NCBI GenBank assembly: GCA_011763485.2
Contig: JAANSK020261050.1
Coordinates: 1 to 22,102 of the forward strand
Length of the DNA: 22,102 nucleotides
DNA from: Isoetes engelmannii
Lineage: Eukaryota; Streptophyta; Lycopodiopsida; Isoetales; Isoetaceae
Direction: 5' to 3'
A model generated the notes under the pieces. The model did not search any database. It saw only the letters and a list, made by a program, of their open reading frames with translations, and was not told the origin of the DNA. The translations under genes and the position numbers were made by a program. Positions 11,022 through 19,711 of this stretch are shown piece by piece. Every line of letters starts with the position of its first letter. Positions within the stretch are counted from its first letter, which is position 1.

Positions 11022-11118
11022 AACATGCCATCACAAGTGCAATGGGGAATGGTGGTCTCAGAAACTTGCTAAAACATCATCATAGGTGCAATGGGAATAG
11101 TGGTCTCAGAAACTAGTA
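11020..11118. repeat. 51-bp tandem duplication
   Basis: A unit beginning AAAACATSMYCATCA and containing GGTGGTCTCAGAAACT / AGTGGTCTCAGAAACT occurs at 11020-11070 and again at 11071-11118, with about 85-90% identity. Confidence 0.85.
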
Positions 11119-11185
11119 ACTGGGGCGTGATACCTGCTGCGTGGAATTCCTGGTGCTGGTCTAGTCTAATAGGGGTACACCCTAG

Positions 11186-13095
11186 TTGGTCTCCATGGGC
11201 GAGATAGTCTCACTTTTTGAAAAAGAACAATGGGATAAGCTTCTATTTGAGCATGGTTTTCTAGAGATTTCAGGAGATGCTGGTTTCACTTGGTCAAATA
11301 GTGCTCAAGGGGAACTGAGAGCTGCAGCCCGACATGATAGGTGCTATGTCAACATGCACACGTGCCACATGCTCCCTAGCCTCTTTAGTAAGAACTTTGT
11401 CCTCCAAACAATGTCTAATCACCATCCCCAGATCATTAGGAATAGTAATATTCCTATTCCTGCTCGTGGGAAGACAATTTTCAAGCTCAATTCACTTGAA
11501 AGATGAGGACCTTCTTGATAGCTGCAAGCAGGTCTGGCAGTCTACTCCTCCTCCTTCCGGTCCCATGAGAACTCTAGTATCGGCACTTGCCAATGTTAAA
11601 GCTTTTGCAAAGCAGTGGGGTCGTGCGCACATCCAACAAGAGAGGCCCTTGCTGAGGCAGAAGTATGATGAGTTAGAGCAGCTAAGGACCCAAGGCTCCA
11701 ATTATGTGCGTGAAGCAGAACTCGTCAGACACATCCAAGAATTGGAGGAACAGGATGTAAGGGCGGCTAAGCTGAAAGCAAGACTCTCTTGGCTCAGGGA
11801 TGGAGATAGGTGCTTCAAAGCTTTTTTCAAGCAGCTCATTTGAAGGCCAGAGTACTGCTTTGACTTCTCTTCAATTTGATAATGGTAATGTCATTTCTAC
11901 CCCAGAACAGATGAAGCAATTCCTCTCATCATAGTTCAGCTCTTTCTTTGCAAAGAAGACTCGTCCGTTTGACGCTGAGGCGCAAGACATTGTGCGATCG
12001 AAAGTTTCTCCCATTATTTCTCTGCATCAGAGACAACAGCTTGAAGCTTCTCTGACATTGCAGGAGCTCGAAAAATCTGTCTCCCTCATTGCATCTGACA
12101 AGTGGCCGGGAATGGACGGTATCCCAGTGAAATTTTTCAAGGTCTCCTGGGACTGGTCGTCTAAATTGCTCTGGCAGGCATATCAACATTTGCTGCAGTC
12201 GCATCAGTTAGATAAGATCCTAAACACCGGGCTTATCGCTTTATTTTCGAAGGTCAAGGAGCCTAGAATGATCTCAGACTGGTGGCCCATTACCTTATTA
12301 TCAGTTGTCTACAAGATCATAGCGAAGGCGTATGCAGAAAGGTTGAAGTTGATTTTGTTAGAAAATATTAATCAGGAACAGTCTTACCTAGACGGCATAT
12401 TCTTGACAATGTCGCAACAACATATGAGGGCATGTACCGGGCTAGGCGCACCGGGCAACGGGTAGTGTATTTGAAATTGGACTTTGCGAAAGCATATGAT
12501 AGTGTTTCTTGGACCTTACTGTTTCGTATCATGCGCAAACTAGGCTTTAATCCCTTCTTCTGTGAAACGTTGTGGAAGCTATTGAGATCAGCTAAGGCAG
12601 CAGTACTTCGCCAAGGCGAACCGTCTGGCATTTTTCCTATCAGAAGAGGTATCAGGCAAGGTTGCCCCCTTGCGCCGTTTTTGTTTACTATTGTGGCAGA
12701 AGGCCTCTCACAGCTTCTTCATTGTGCTCTGGATGACTATGTTGTGCAAGGTTTGAATATGGCTGACGGTTCGCAGATTGTGTGCAATCAGTTTGCAGAC
12801 GATACATTCCTTCTTCTGGAGGCCTTTGAAGTCAACCTTGACAGGACTAAGCAGCTCATGAATCTCTTCTCCCAGGCTTCTGGATGCTTGCTGAACAAGC
12901 GAAAGTGCAGTGTCATATGGGCCTTGGACCCCTCTCCCCCCCCCCAAACGTGTGTTCAAGCCTCCCCCTGGACACTTGTTCCACCTCATACTGCCACCAA
13001 ACTTTGGGGTGTACCACTTGGCATAGAGGTCGATACTGCACATGCTTAGGAATAGACCATCTTAAGTCTTCAGAGGCACCTGCTCTGGTGGAGAG
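11186..13095 (+). pseudogene. LINE-1 ORF2: endonuclease C-half and reverse transcriptase
   Basis: The endonuclease remnant shows GDAGFTWSN, ARHDRCYVN and SNHHPQ, where active enzymes have SDHxP, so the catalytic Asp is changed to Asn. A linker with coiled-coil character follows (KYDELEQLRTQG, LVRHIQELEEQ). The RT begins DKWPGMDGIPVKFFK, then ISDWWPITLLS, VYLKLDFAKAYDSVSW (catalytic D), GIRQGCPLAPFLF, and NQFADDTFLLLEA (FADD catalytic box). Frame changes are seen near 11494, 11845 and 12400, with stops including a TAG at 11932-11934 and two TAGs shortly after 13046. The sequence breaks off at the TRIM insertion at 13096. Confidence 0.87.
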
Positions 13096-13230
13096 TGTGA
13101 TGATTAACCATCAGGTCTGGAGCGTGTGATTTGGTTTCATCCAAATCATTGTGGCCTTTTCAGTTAGGATGCACAGCTACCACTCCAGAGGTAGTGGGTT
13201 CAACTCCCGTTCAGACCCTTAAATGTGACA
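13096..13230 (+). repeat. 5' LTR of the TRIM
   Basis: 135 bp, beginning TGTGATGATTAACC and ending AAATGTGACA. It contains the tRNA-like segment described separately. Confidence 0.85.
13114..13217 (+). promoter_or_regulatory. tRNA-like structure and Pol III box within the TRIM LTR
   Basis: GGTTCAACTCC at 13197-13207 fits the Pol III B-box consensus GGTTCRANNCC. It sits in a T-arm shape: TGGG stem, 7-nt loop TTCAACT, CCCG. Upstream TTTTCAGTTAGG (13157-13168) resembles an A-box/D-loop. CTACC (13177-13181) pairs with GGTAG (13190-13194), and a perfect hairpin GATTTGG/CCAAATC occupies 13128-13147. GGTCTG at 13114-13119 pairs with CAGACC at 13212-13217, closing the whole. It is not a normal tRNA: there is no variable loop and an extra hairpin is present. 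It looks tRNA-derived or 5S-analogous. That it is transcribed by Pol III is an inference. Confidence 0.6.
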
Positions 13231-13403
13231 GTATGATTTAGATAACTCATGCCCTAGTGGTGTGGGCAAACCGTAATAGGGTTGGGAGTCCAAATGGTTG
13301 TCGTCACACTCCTTGCTTTCAGTCCCTTGAAGATCGATTTCAGTCCGCCCAAAATTCCCCTGGTTGCAAGCCTTCAAGGAGGGGGGCCTTGAGGGGAGGA
13401 TAG

Positions 13404-13538
13404 TGCGACGATTAACCATCAGGTCTGGAGCGTGTGATTTGGTTTCATCCAAATCATCGTGGCCTTTTCAGTTAGGATGCACAGCTACCACTCCATAGGT
13501 AGTGGATTCAAGTCCCATTCAGACCCTTAAATGTGACA
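13404..13538 (+). repeat. 3' LTR of the TRIM
   Basis: 135 bp, the same length as the 5' LTR and about 95% identical. It is preceded by the purine tract and followed by the second GAGAG. Confidence 0.85.
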
Positions 13539-14888
13539 GAGAGGCGCTTCACTTTCAATGGCTGGGCATATTCAGGTCGCTAAGTCTGTCCTCAATAGCA
13601 CTCATGTTTATGTCACTTCTGCATTGCTAGCCCCAGCTTCAAAGTTCAAAGAGATAGTGGCCGTGCGTAATTTTGTCTGGGGTGGCAACGGGTCGGGAGC
13701 GATAGTCAAAGTGGCTTGGAAAAAATGTTTACGCTCTAAGAAAGATGGCAGTCTCAGCATGATGGGTTTATTGTTTCATAGCAAGGTTTTAATCTCTAAG
13801 TTCATTTGGAAAATTCTTTTGGGTCACACACAGTCTTGTGGGTCGTGCTTGCTAGTCCGGGCTCTAGAGCATTCATGGCCCTTTCAACAAGTCTTCCCTT
13901 TTCCTTTTTTATCCCCTGAAGCCATTTGCCCATACCTCCCCTTTCCTGCGCGGACTCCTTAAAGTATGGCGAACTGTTAAATCATTGGCTTTGTTACATC
14001 CTTCAAACATATCGCATGCCTCCTCTCCCTTCCTCTGGATGCCCCTACCTGATTCGCCTCCGCTGGTCTCTACCATGCATCCTAAAGCCTAGCGTAGGTG
14101 GCAGTCTACGAGTGTTTCCCAACTTTAGCATTGGTACTCTAATGGGTGTCTCCGTTCTTGGCAGGAGTTCAAAGACACTTTAACGCTGACTGCGCGAGAT
14201 TACTCTATATGGGAAGTAGTGGCAGATAATATCCCTCTGCGGCCCAACCTTGAGAAACGAATGTGCTTGGTATTTTGCAGTAGATATCTCATGGGGGAAG
14301 GAATTTGTTCGGACCTGCTATAGACAGCTCACATTGCAGCCTCCTTTGCCTCCCTCGGTGCACTGGCAACTGAGAGTTCCGGAAGCTCGGCATGCATTGG
14401 TCTGGTCCAGAGTGTGGGACAAAAACATTATTCCAAAATAGTCAGTTCTTCTATGGCAAGTTGTGCATAGGGCAATAAGGACTAATGTTCATGTTCACTC
14501 CTTCAAGCCATCTGTCAGTCCTCTTTGTCCGGTCTGCAAGCTAGCTCCTGAAACATTAGAGCATTGTTTTGTGCTTTGTGGTGATCTTTGCCACATTTGG
14601 TCAGCTGTACAGGCGTCTTTTCGTACCCACCTCACAAGTCAAGAAGTCATTCTGGGCATTCTCCCTATCAGGTGGCCTCGCCTTAAGAAGTGGGCGTTCA
14701 ATATTTGCAGGGCTCTAGTTTGTTTGGCGGTGTGGAAAGGAAGGTGTCATGTCGTTCTCAGAGGGTTGCATGCTCCTGCTGCTAGCCTCTACCATGAGAT
14801 CAAATCTCGTCTTCATCACCAGTTCTTGGTTTTAAAGTTGCATCCGGATGTCAGGGATGAGGTTTGGGGTTACCTCCACCTCCCCTGA
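13539..14888 (+). pseudogene. LINE-1 ORF2: post-RT region and zinc domain
   Basis: Directly after the TRIM the LINE resumes with LSMAGHIQVAKSVLNS, the conserved block that follows the RT core in plant L1s (usually LSLAGRIQVVKSVL). Then FVWGG is seen, and after frame changes WQLRVPEARHALVWS. The last frame (14463-14888) contains the zf-RVT motif CPVCKLAPETLEHCFVLC and the C-terminal tryptophan-rich helices (ILPIRWPRLKKWAF). It ends at TGA 14886-14888, followed by ~45 bp of 3' UTR and the A-tail. The zf-RVT domain is found at the end of most plant L1 ORF2 proteins. Confidence 0.87.
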
Positions 14889-15065
14889 CTTCCCATTGTA
14901 CCAATTTTATTATTAATATAATTGTCGTTCTTAAAATAAAAAAAAGAGTGAATTGAATTCTAAAAGTTTCCTCAAAAGTAATTTGGTATTGTAGGCGGAG
15001 GTAGATGTCGTCGTATAGTTTGACTTCGACTGAATGCAGGAACAATATTTAGGGCTTACCTAACC

Positions 15066-15142
15066 TAATGCTAAATATGGAGAAACGACGGAAGCTTTGG
15101 CGTTCATATAATGCCAGACCTCCATAGCTGCACACAACAGAC
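15066..15142 (+). promoter_or_regulatory. Promoter of the second NTF2-like gene copy
   Basis: ATGCTAAATATGGAGAAACG (from 15068) repeats the block before copy 1, and a TATA box CATATAA ends at 15111, 31 bp before the ATG at 15143. Confidence 0.65.
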
Positions 15143-15702
15143 ATGGAATGGAGGACCCGCGCACTCGCGCAGAAGGAAATAGCCGCTATCATCTTGTCTC
15201 TGGCCTCTTACCCAAAATCCGGCATTCAAGAACAGGTGATTCGGGCCTATTTTTCTCCTTATGTATGTTTTTATCATCCCTATTTTAGCGTCCGGGGAAT
15301 CGATGATCTCATATCCCTTTATCACTGGATTCTATGCCAAGTATAGGAAGTTCGAAATCCTTGATGTTCTTTATGATCCTGCAAAAAATAAACTAACTAC
15401 ACATTAGAATTTATGTTTGGCCATGGCAGCTAGTGAAGCCCAGGCCTTTAGATATGAGAGTTTTGTTAGAGCTGGAAGACTTCAATTCTGGCAATGGCAG
15501 AATGCTGAAGAAGATCAAGGTCCAAAGGGACTTCTTTTTTATTTCACCTATGGTAGCAACTCTTCCTCTGATTGCGGATTTATATTCTATGGAATGGATG
15601 AGGTTTTTTGCTGGCCATGCCTATGCTAGATCCTTCTCTTTTCTGAAGAAGATTGCCCTTGCTGTCTTTCCTACAGGAGTTCAACAGTTGGTAGGTTTGT
15701 AA
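15143..15702 (+). pseudogene. Second copy of the NTF2-like gene, frameshifted
   Basis: This is a paralogue of 7283-7834. It starts MEWRTRALAQKEIAAI, continues SLASYPKSGIQEQVIRAYF and GIDDLISLYH, then loses frame near 15325 where five bases present in copy 1 are missing. A second gap of two bases lies near 15395. After it the original frame resumes with RIYVWPWQLVKP, VLLELEDFNSGNG and KKIKVQRDFFFISP, to the same stop as copy 1 (QQLVGL). All three main segments stay closely similar to copy 1, including conservative replacements. Loss of function is therefore recent, or the two gaps hide a short unannotated intron. A read-through product would be truncated at about 67 residues. Confidence 0.78.
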
Positions 15703-15965
15703 CTGCTTACCTATATTCTTCCGTGGAAATGTGTTGATAGCTTAAAAGCAAAAAAGTTTATTAGCAATTCAAAAGCTTGTCCTTATGTCTTTTAAATGGC
15801 ACTGGTGAATTTTTTTGCTTGGATTGCAACATCCAATCCAACCTCTAGGTGGTCATTCATGGTTCTGCAGTGAAATCATGATCCAATCCATCAAGAGAAC
15901 TTCTGTCATTATCCACACAATGATGCCAGAAGATGCATTTGAGTTGCCTTTAATAGCTGTGCAGC
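15703..15965 (+). other. 3' flank homologous to copy 1
   Basis: Blocks shared with 7835-8095 continue to about 15960 (ACCTATATTCTT, CAACATCCAA, GTTCTGCAGTGAAATC). Beyond that no similarity is visible. A 73-codon frame at 15815-16036 falls partly in this non-coding homology and is probably chance. Confidence 0.65.
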
Positions 15966-16484
15966 TATGGAAATTTAAGAAAAGAAAGCTATATTCAAAG
16001 GCAGAGCATGCTGCACGAAAGCTGTGGCAGATATAAGAACCATTATTAGGCTAGAAAAGTACCACAATGTGTAAGGTACGTAAAGTGCTTTCCTTTTCCA
16101 ATTTATGGTCTCTGTAAGGCTGTAAAACGAGTCATAGCACGCAGCATATATAGTACATGTAACCTATAGAAACAACCAAAAGACAAAAATATGATTCAGA
16201 ATCAGATCATCTGAGAATGTTTTCTATATTAGTACACCTTGTAAATAAACATTCCAAAGCACCATTTAAAGATACAATTTTTGTCCCAGAATTGGCTTAC
16301 TACTGTTTAACCATGCAGGACGGCTTTCACGTTCCTGTAATACATTCACATAGTTTCTAGTGGCATCCTTCTTCAACATGCAACAGTTACCCAAAATTGC
16401 TATAAACTACTTCCGCTATGCCGTATTTCTCAAGCAGGATGTGGTTAATGTGGCCACCATGTATTAGCCATGAACAACATCACC
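15966..16484. other. Intergenic DNA, nothing recognised
   Basis: AT-rich sequence without a supported gene or repeat. Confidence 0.5.
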
Positions 16485-16636
16485 TTGACAAGGGCATGGT
16501 CGGCTCCACCTAGAGTGGAGATGACTAGGTCTACCGGGTCCATTCTCTATTTAATTGCTTATTTTCACAAGGGCAAGCTTGGACAAGGGCATGGTCGGCT
16601 CCACCTTGAGTGGAGAGGGTCGGGTGTACCGGGTAC
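16485..16636. repeat. Local duplication, ~57-bp unit at 95-bp spacing
   Basis: GACAAGGGCATGGTCGGCTC, then CACC, AGTGGAG and TACCGGGT, occurs at 16487-16543 and again at 16582-16636 with some divergence. A partial third echo (CACAAGGGCAAGCTTGG) lies between them. Confidence 0.85.
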
Positions 16637-17340
16637 AATGCGCCTCCTTTATATCTTGTTTGTTCCTTCAAGTTGTGGGTTTTTGCGCATATCCAGCAAT
16701 CATGAGCTTCAGTCGTGTGGCCTACTTCGGGTTGCCACCCTGTTAGCTTGGTGGATTGTCAACATTATGGACAGTGACGTGACCATGGTCGCCCATGCGA
16801 GGGGTGGTTGGTTCATCATCGCCCGGTATTGCCACCTACACCAGTTTGCGGATTTGTATGGATTATTGGCTAGGTTAATATATATAGATTAGTTGTTTAT
16901 ATTTCTTATATTCTAATAAATGTTTTTTATATGTAGGATGCATATGCACCCTTCTTCCTTTTTTCATATGCTTGGGGGGTGTCATTATACTTGGGGTCAC
17001 GTGCTCTGGAGGAGGCGGCCACGACAACCCAAAACGACGCGACTGATCCCACTGATAAGGACGACGACGACCGCCTACTCACGATTTTGAGCATGGAAGT
17101 CCCTCGTATCATCAAGAGCATCACGTTGGGGAGATAAGCACACCTCAAGACACGTACATACCCATCAACAGGGCCACTTTTGACCATGGCTCCTTGTCGC
17201 CCGAAGAATTTGCCATTGCGCAACGGGCCATGGGCGAACATTGACCTTGCTCGACATAGCTATGCCTACGCTAGCGAATACGTTCGAGATCCGCGCGAGG
17301 AGATAGCACCCCAACATACGAGCGTCGAGCGTCGATCGTC
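16637..17340 (+). other. Exon-like frames, unidentified
   Basis: A stop-free frame ends near 16890 (GGWFIIARYCHLHQFADLYG). TATATGTAG at about 16928-16936 looks like a splice acceptor and opens a frame reading DAYAPFFLFSYAWGVSLYLG to a stop at about 17137. A following frame reads TPQDTYIPINRATFDHGS, LSPEEFAIAQRAMG, then IDLARHSYAYASEYVRDPRE. The composition looks coding, but no domain is recognised and the frames shift. A decayed transposon or host gene are both possible. Confidence 0.3.
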
Positions 17341-17463
17341 GTGAAGGTTCACGTTCACGTGGTGCTGCAAGACTTTCCTCCTCAGCTTCAGCTAGAGAGG
17401 CTTGTGCACTGCAAGCGCCTTCACATTACTTCCAACTGAAGTAAGTTTTTCTTGAATTATGTA

Positions 17464-17918
17464 TTTTTTTTTTTTTTTTTTTTGAAGAACTATATCACCA
17501 ATGTATTAAAAGAATTATACTAGTACAAATCGAGTGTGGAGGAAGAAGAGCTGCCCCGAAGAGACAACGATACCCCGACACTAAATATCAAACTCACAGA
17601 AAACCCTAACTCTACTACTGAACAAAACAGCCATCCATATCTACAATACCCAGGAAGTCCCGCCAAATGGCGGACTTCCTCTCCGCAGACCCCTGGAACA
17701 CAAGAAAGCTCTGGAACAACGTGTACCAAAGTCGAGGAATGAGAGAGGCCGCGGGCTGCTAAATCCCCTGGAAAATCCACAGCCGCCGCCGCTTCCAAAC
17801 CAACCACACAAGCCATGCCACACACAGATGCAAGGCCTGCTTTCGCAGGAGAGGCCACGCAGGGGGATACACATGAAGCAACAACTGCTGGCTGGCCAAT
17901 CTAACCCGGAACACATGT
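17464..17918 (-). mobile_element. Heavily 5'-truncated L1 LINE 3' end (LINE-3)
   Basis: A 20-base T-run at 17464-17483 on the plus strand is the poly(A) tail on the minus strand. Upstream of it on the minus strand a frame reads RVRLASQQLLLHVYPPAWP, LLRKQALHLCVAWLVWLVWK, matching LINE-1's THLTSQEVILGILPIRWP ... CLAVWK. A shifted frame then reads PAASLIPRLWY, matching LINE-1's PAASLYHEI. Only the last ~130 codons and the 3' UTR remain, ending near AATACATTGGTGATATAG. The 5' limit at about 17918 is where similarity stops. Confidence 0.8.
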
Positions 17919-17969
17919 TCATATCTCTTAACCTTATAGTCGATCTCTATTGTTGAGTGTAGTGAGTAC

Positions 17970-18627
17970 ATGTTGCCAAGGCACACCACTGCGGATGGAA
18001 CAGAATTTTGGAGGGTTGTGACGGCTCTCACAAATTCGACCATAAAGAACCCTCACAACGGCAATTGGCAAGACCAGTGCATGGAAGCCGATAAATTTGA
18101 GCCTAGGAATAAGATAGAGGAACTCTATCCTGAGTTCAAAAATGGAATTCTATCAATGAATAATTTGATGCAAAAAGTAGGCAGACATGTTAAATCCACG
18201 AGGTATTTGCTTCCCTTGATCTTGATTGTGATTAATACCATACTCACGTTTGATTCATGTTATGCGGAGGATCTGAGAAGCAGAGATTGCTTAAACATGC
18301 GGAGGCTGCAGGGGTCCGGATAGAACAAATGGCTCAACCTTTTTGGATGAAGGAAGACGCATTCGAAGTACATCTTATAATGCTTGGCACAAGTTGTATA
18401 TCTGGATCAATGTAAGGGGATTAAGGACTTGTGTTGCGTTGCAGTGTTTGAAGGCCAACATAATTGGAAAGAAAGGGATCGCGAAAACCAAGGCAACTTT
18501 GGAGGTAAGGTTTGACCCTGAAAGAGGCAGCTACTCCGCCAATAAGACTGGGTCTGGCAGTTATTATAGTATGGACACCATGTGTGCTTCACTCTTGGGT
18601 CGATTTGCGACTAGAGCGGAAAAATAA
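17970..18627 (+). other. Exon-like plus-strand frames, unidentified
   Basis: A 117-codon frame (17970-18323) includes EELYPEFKNGILSMNNLMQK. An overlapping shorter frame from 18257 reads EKQRLLKHAEAAGVRIEQMA then QPFWMKEDAFEVHLIML. The 94-codon frame 18343-18627 includes a strong donor-like GGAG|GTAAGG at 18508. The composition looks protein-like, but no family is recognised. It may be remnants of one spliced host gene. Confidence 0.3.
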
Positions 18628-19376
18628 CTGGCTTTTATGCACGAATTTATTAATTTGAGAATCCGTACATTCTCGTTCTGCTCCAAGTAGCTTTTCAGGG
18701 GCGTATATAGGGTAGTTTTAGAATGCGCAGAGTCCCTCCGAAGCAAAAAAGCCTCCAGAACCCAGCGTTAAACGCGAAATTATGAGATTCGCTTCCTGTC
18801 AACCGCACGGACGACAAAATTTGGCCGTCTTTTTAATATTTCAGTATATACGTGTGCTCCACATCAATGGGTTTAGGGCCTAGAGGATCGTCGTTGCGAT
18901 TGTGTGCACAAGATTGCCATGGCGTAGGTAGCGAATTATGAATATATTTTATTTCAAATCAATACTTCCAGGTAACGTAGAGATAGAAATTAACGCAAAT
19001 GGCGATTATACTTACATGGAAAAATAATTTTATATATACATCAGTATTGTGTACAACGCCAAATAGTAGCATCTTGGTGCGACCTTCAAGCTTATGTATA
19101 TCGCTATTGCGATTTTTCAAGGGGATCTTCCCGCTGTACATAGATTGGACATTACCACTTTTCGACATCGTCAATCTCCCACAGCCATATCCTCGTTGCC
19201 TGTGGACCATGCATCCTCTCTATCCGGTGAAGGACCCTGCGTCCTCTCTATCCGGCGAATGTCTCCAAATGGAAAACAGAGAACTTCGGGTTTACTATGA
19301 GTCATGAAATCAGTCATTTTAAAGAAGTCCTGATGTTCGCCAAGGAGGTTTGCATCCTCGTCTCGCTGGGCGTCCA
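18628..19376. other. Intergenic DNA with a short direct repeat
   Basis: No supported gene. CGTCCTCTCTATCCGGCGAA (about 19239) repeats CATCCTCTCTATCCGGTGAA (about 19211), 28 bp apart. The minus-strand frame 19377-19171 follows the next gene's stop without a recognised domain. Confidence 0.45.
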
Positions 19377-19703
19377 TTACTTCCCCTGAGATTCCTGCAT
19401 GGAATCACGACCAATTACATCCATGACTCTGTCAAGATTCTTGCTCAAATTTTCCAGGCCTAGGAAAAGAGGCTTCATGCTAACAAGCTCCCTTTCCATT
19501 TTATCTAAACCTCTGCGTACCTTGTCAACCATGGGGGCTCTAGTTTCTCCATTCCTCAGTCTTTCCAAAGTGTCGGCATATTCAGGAGCATCCCATTTGT
19601 CGACGATAACGTCTAAGTCCTCTGGTAGCACTACCTCTTGCATTATGGCTGCATCCTTAGCTGCTCCAAGAGGCTCACCTCTGTCCTGATCAACATCTCC
19701 CAC
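19377..19703 (-). CDS. Acidic, probably coiled-coil protein of unknown function (partial?)
   Basis: The minus-strand frame of 108 codons ends at a TAA at 19377-19379. The residues look like a real protein: LPEDLDVIVDKWDAPEYADT, LERLRNGETRAPMVDKVRR, then GLDKMERELVSMKP, LFLGLENLSKNLDRVMDVIG. The last two segments have heptad-like spacing of Leu, Met and Val typical of coiled coils. No family is recognised. The frame has no early ATG (GTG near 19703, first ATG at about 19640). An upstream in-frame stop lies close to where the LINE at 19712 begins, so the frame may have been cut by that insertion. It could be a single exon, a gene fragment or part of another mobile element. Confidence 0.4.
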   Translation of the reverse strand: MGDVDQDRGEPLGAAKDAAIMQEVVLPEDLDVIVDKWDAPEYADTLERLRNGETRAPMVDKVRRGLDKMERELVSMKPLFLGLENLSKNLDRVMDVIGRDSMQESQGK

Positions 19704-19711
19704 TGCAGCCT

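Larger units (their letters stand above)
13096..13538 (+). mobile_element. TRIM (terminal-repeat retrotransposon in miniature), looks structurally whole
   Basis: The 443-bp non-coding LTR-type element has two 135-bp direct repeats that begin TG and end CA, with 173 bp between them. A purine-rich tract GAGGGGAGGATAG directly precedes the 3' repeat, as expected for second-strand priming. The 5-bp duplication GAGAG (13091-13095 and 13539-13543) flanks it. No gag or pol is present, so movement would rely on another element. No clear primer binding site could be matched to a known tRNA end. The LTRs are about 95% alike, implying an insertion a few million years ago under usual plant substitution rates. 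The LINE reading register continues on both sides, so the TRIM is younger than the LINE. Confidence 0.85.
11186..14945 (+). mobile_element. Degraded plant L1-type LINE (LINE-1), 5'-truncated
   Basis: The 3.76-kb non-LTR retrotransposon lacks ORF1 and the first half of the endonuclease. It starts in the endonuclease C-terminal half near 11186, continues through the reverse transcriptase and the C-terminal zinc region, and ends in a 3' UTR with an A-rich tail (about 14934-14945). Its proteins align along their length with the better-preserved L1 at 19712-22102. A TRIM is inserted at 13096-13538, without which the LINE is about 3.3 kb. Many stops and frameshifts mark it as old. The exact 5' end and a target duplication could not be fixed. 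Confidence 0.88.

Noticed and set aside
13157-13217. A functional tRNA gene in the TRIM LTR
   Set aside because: There is no proper D-arm, no variable loop and no matched acceptor next to the D-arm, so it is only tRNA-like.
13096-13538. Two tandem SINEs instead of a TRIM
   Set aside because: A tRNA-like B-box could suggest SINEs. But equal 135-bp repeats with TG/CA ends, a purine tract before the second repeat, a 5-bp duplication and no A- or T-rich tail fit an LTR-type element better.
11150-14955. GAATTC near both ends of LINE-1 as a target duplication
   Set aside because: Only six bases, not exactly at the poly(A) end or the 5' limit. Easily chance.
15815-16036. 73-codon plus-strand frame after gene copy 2
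   Set aside because: Its first part lies in 3' flank shared with copy 1, where the frame is not conserved.
17520-17858. Minus-strand 112-codon Ser/Gly/Val-rich frame and 93-codon Cys-rich frame
   Set aside because: They overlap the LINE-3 3' end in frames other than the one matching LINE-1, so they are shadows.
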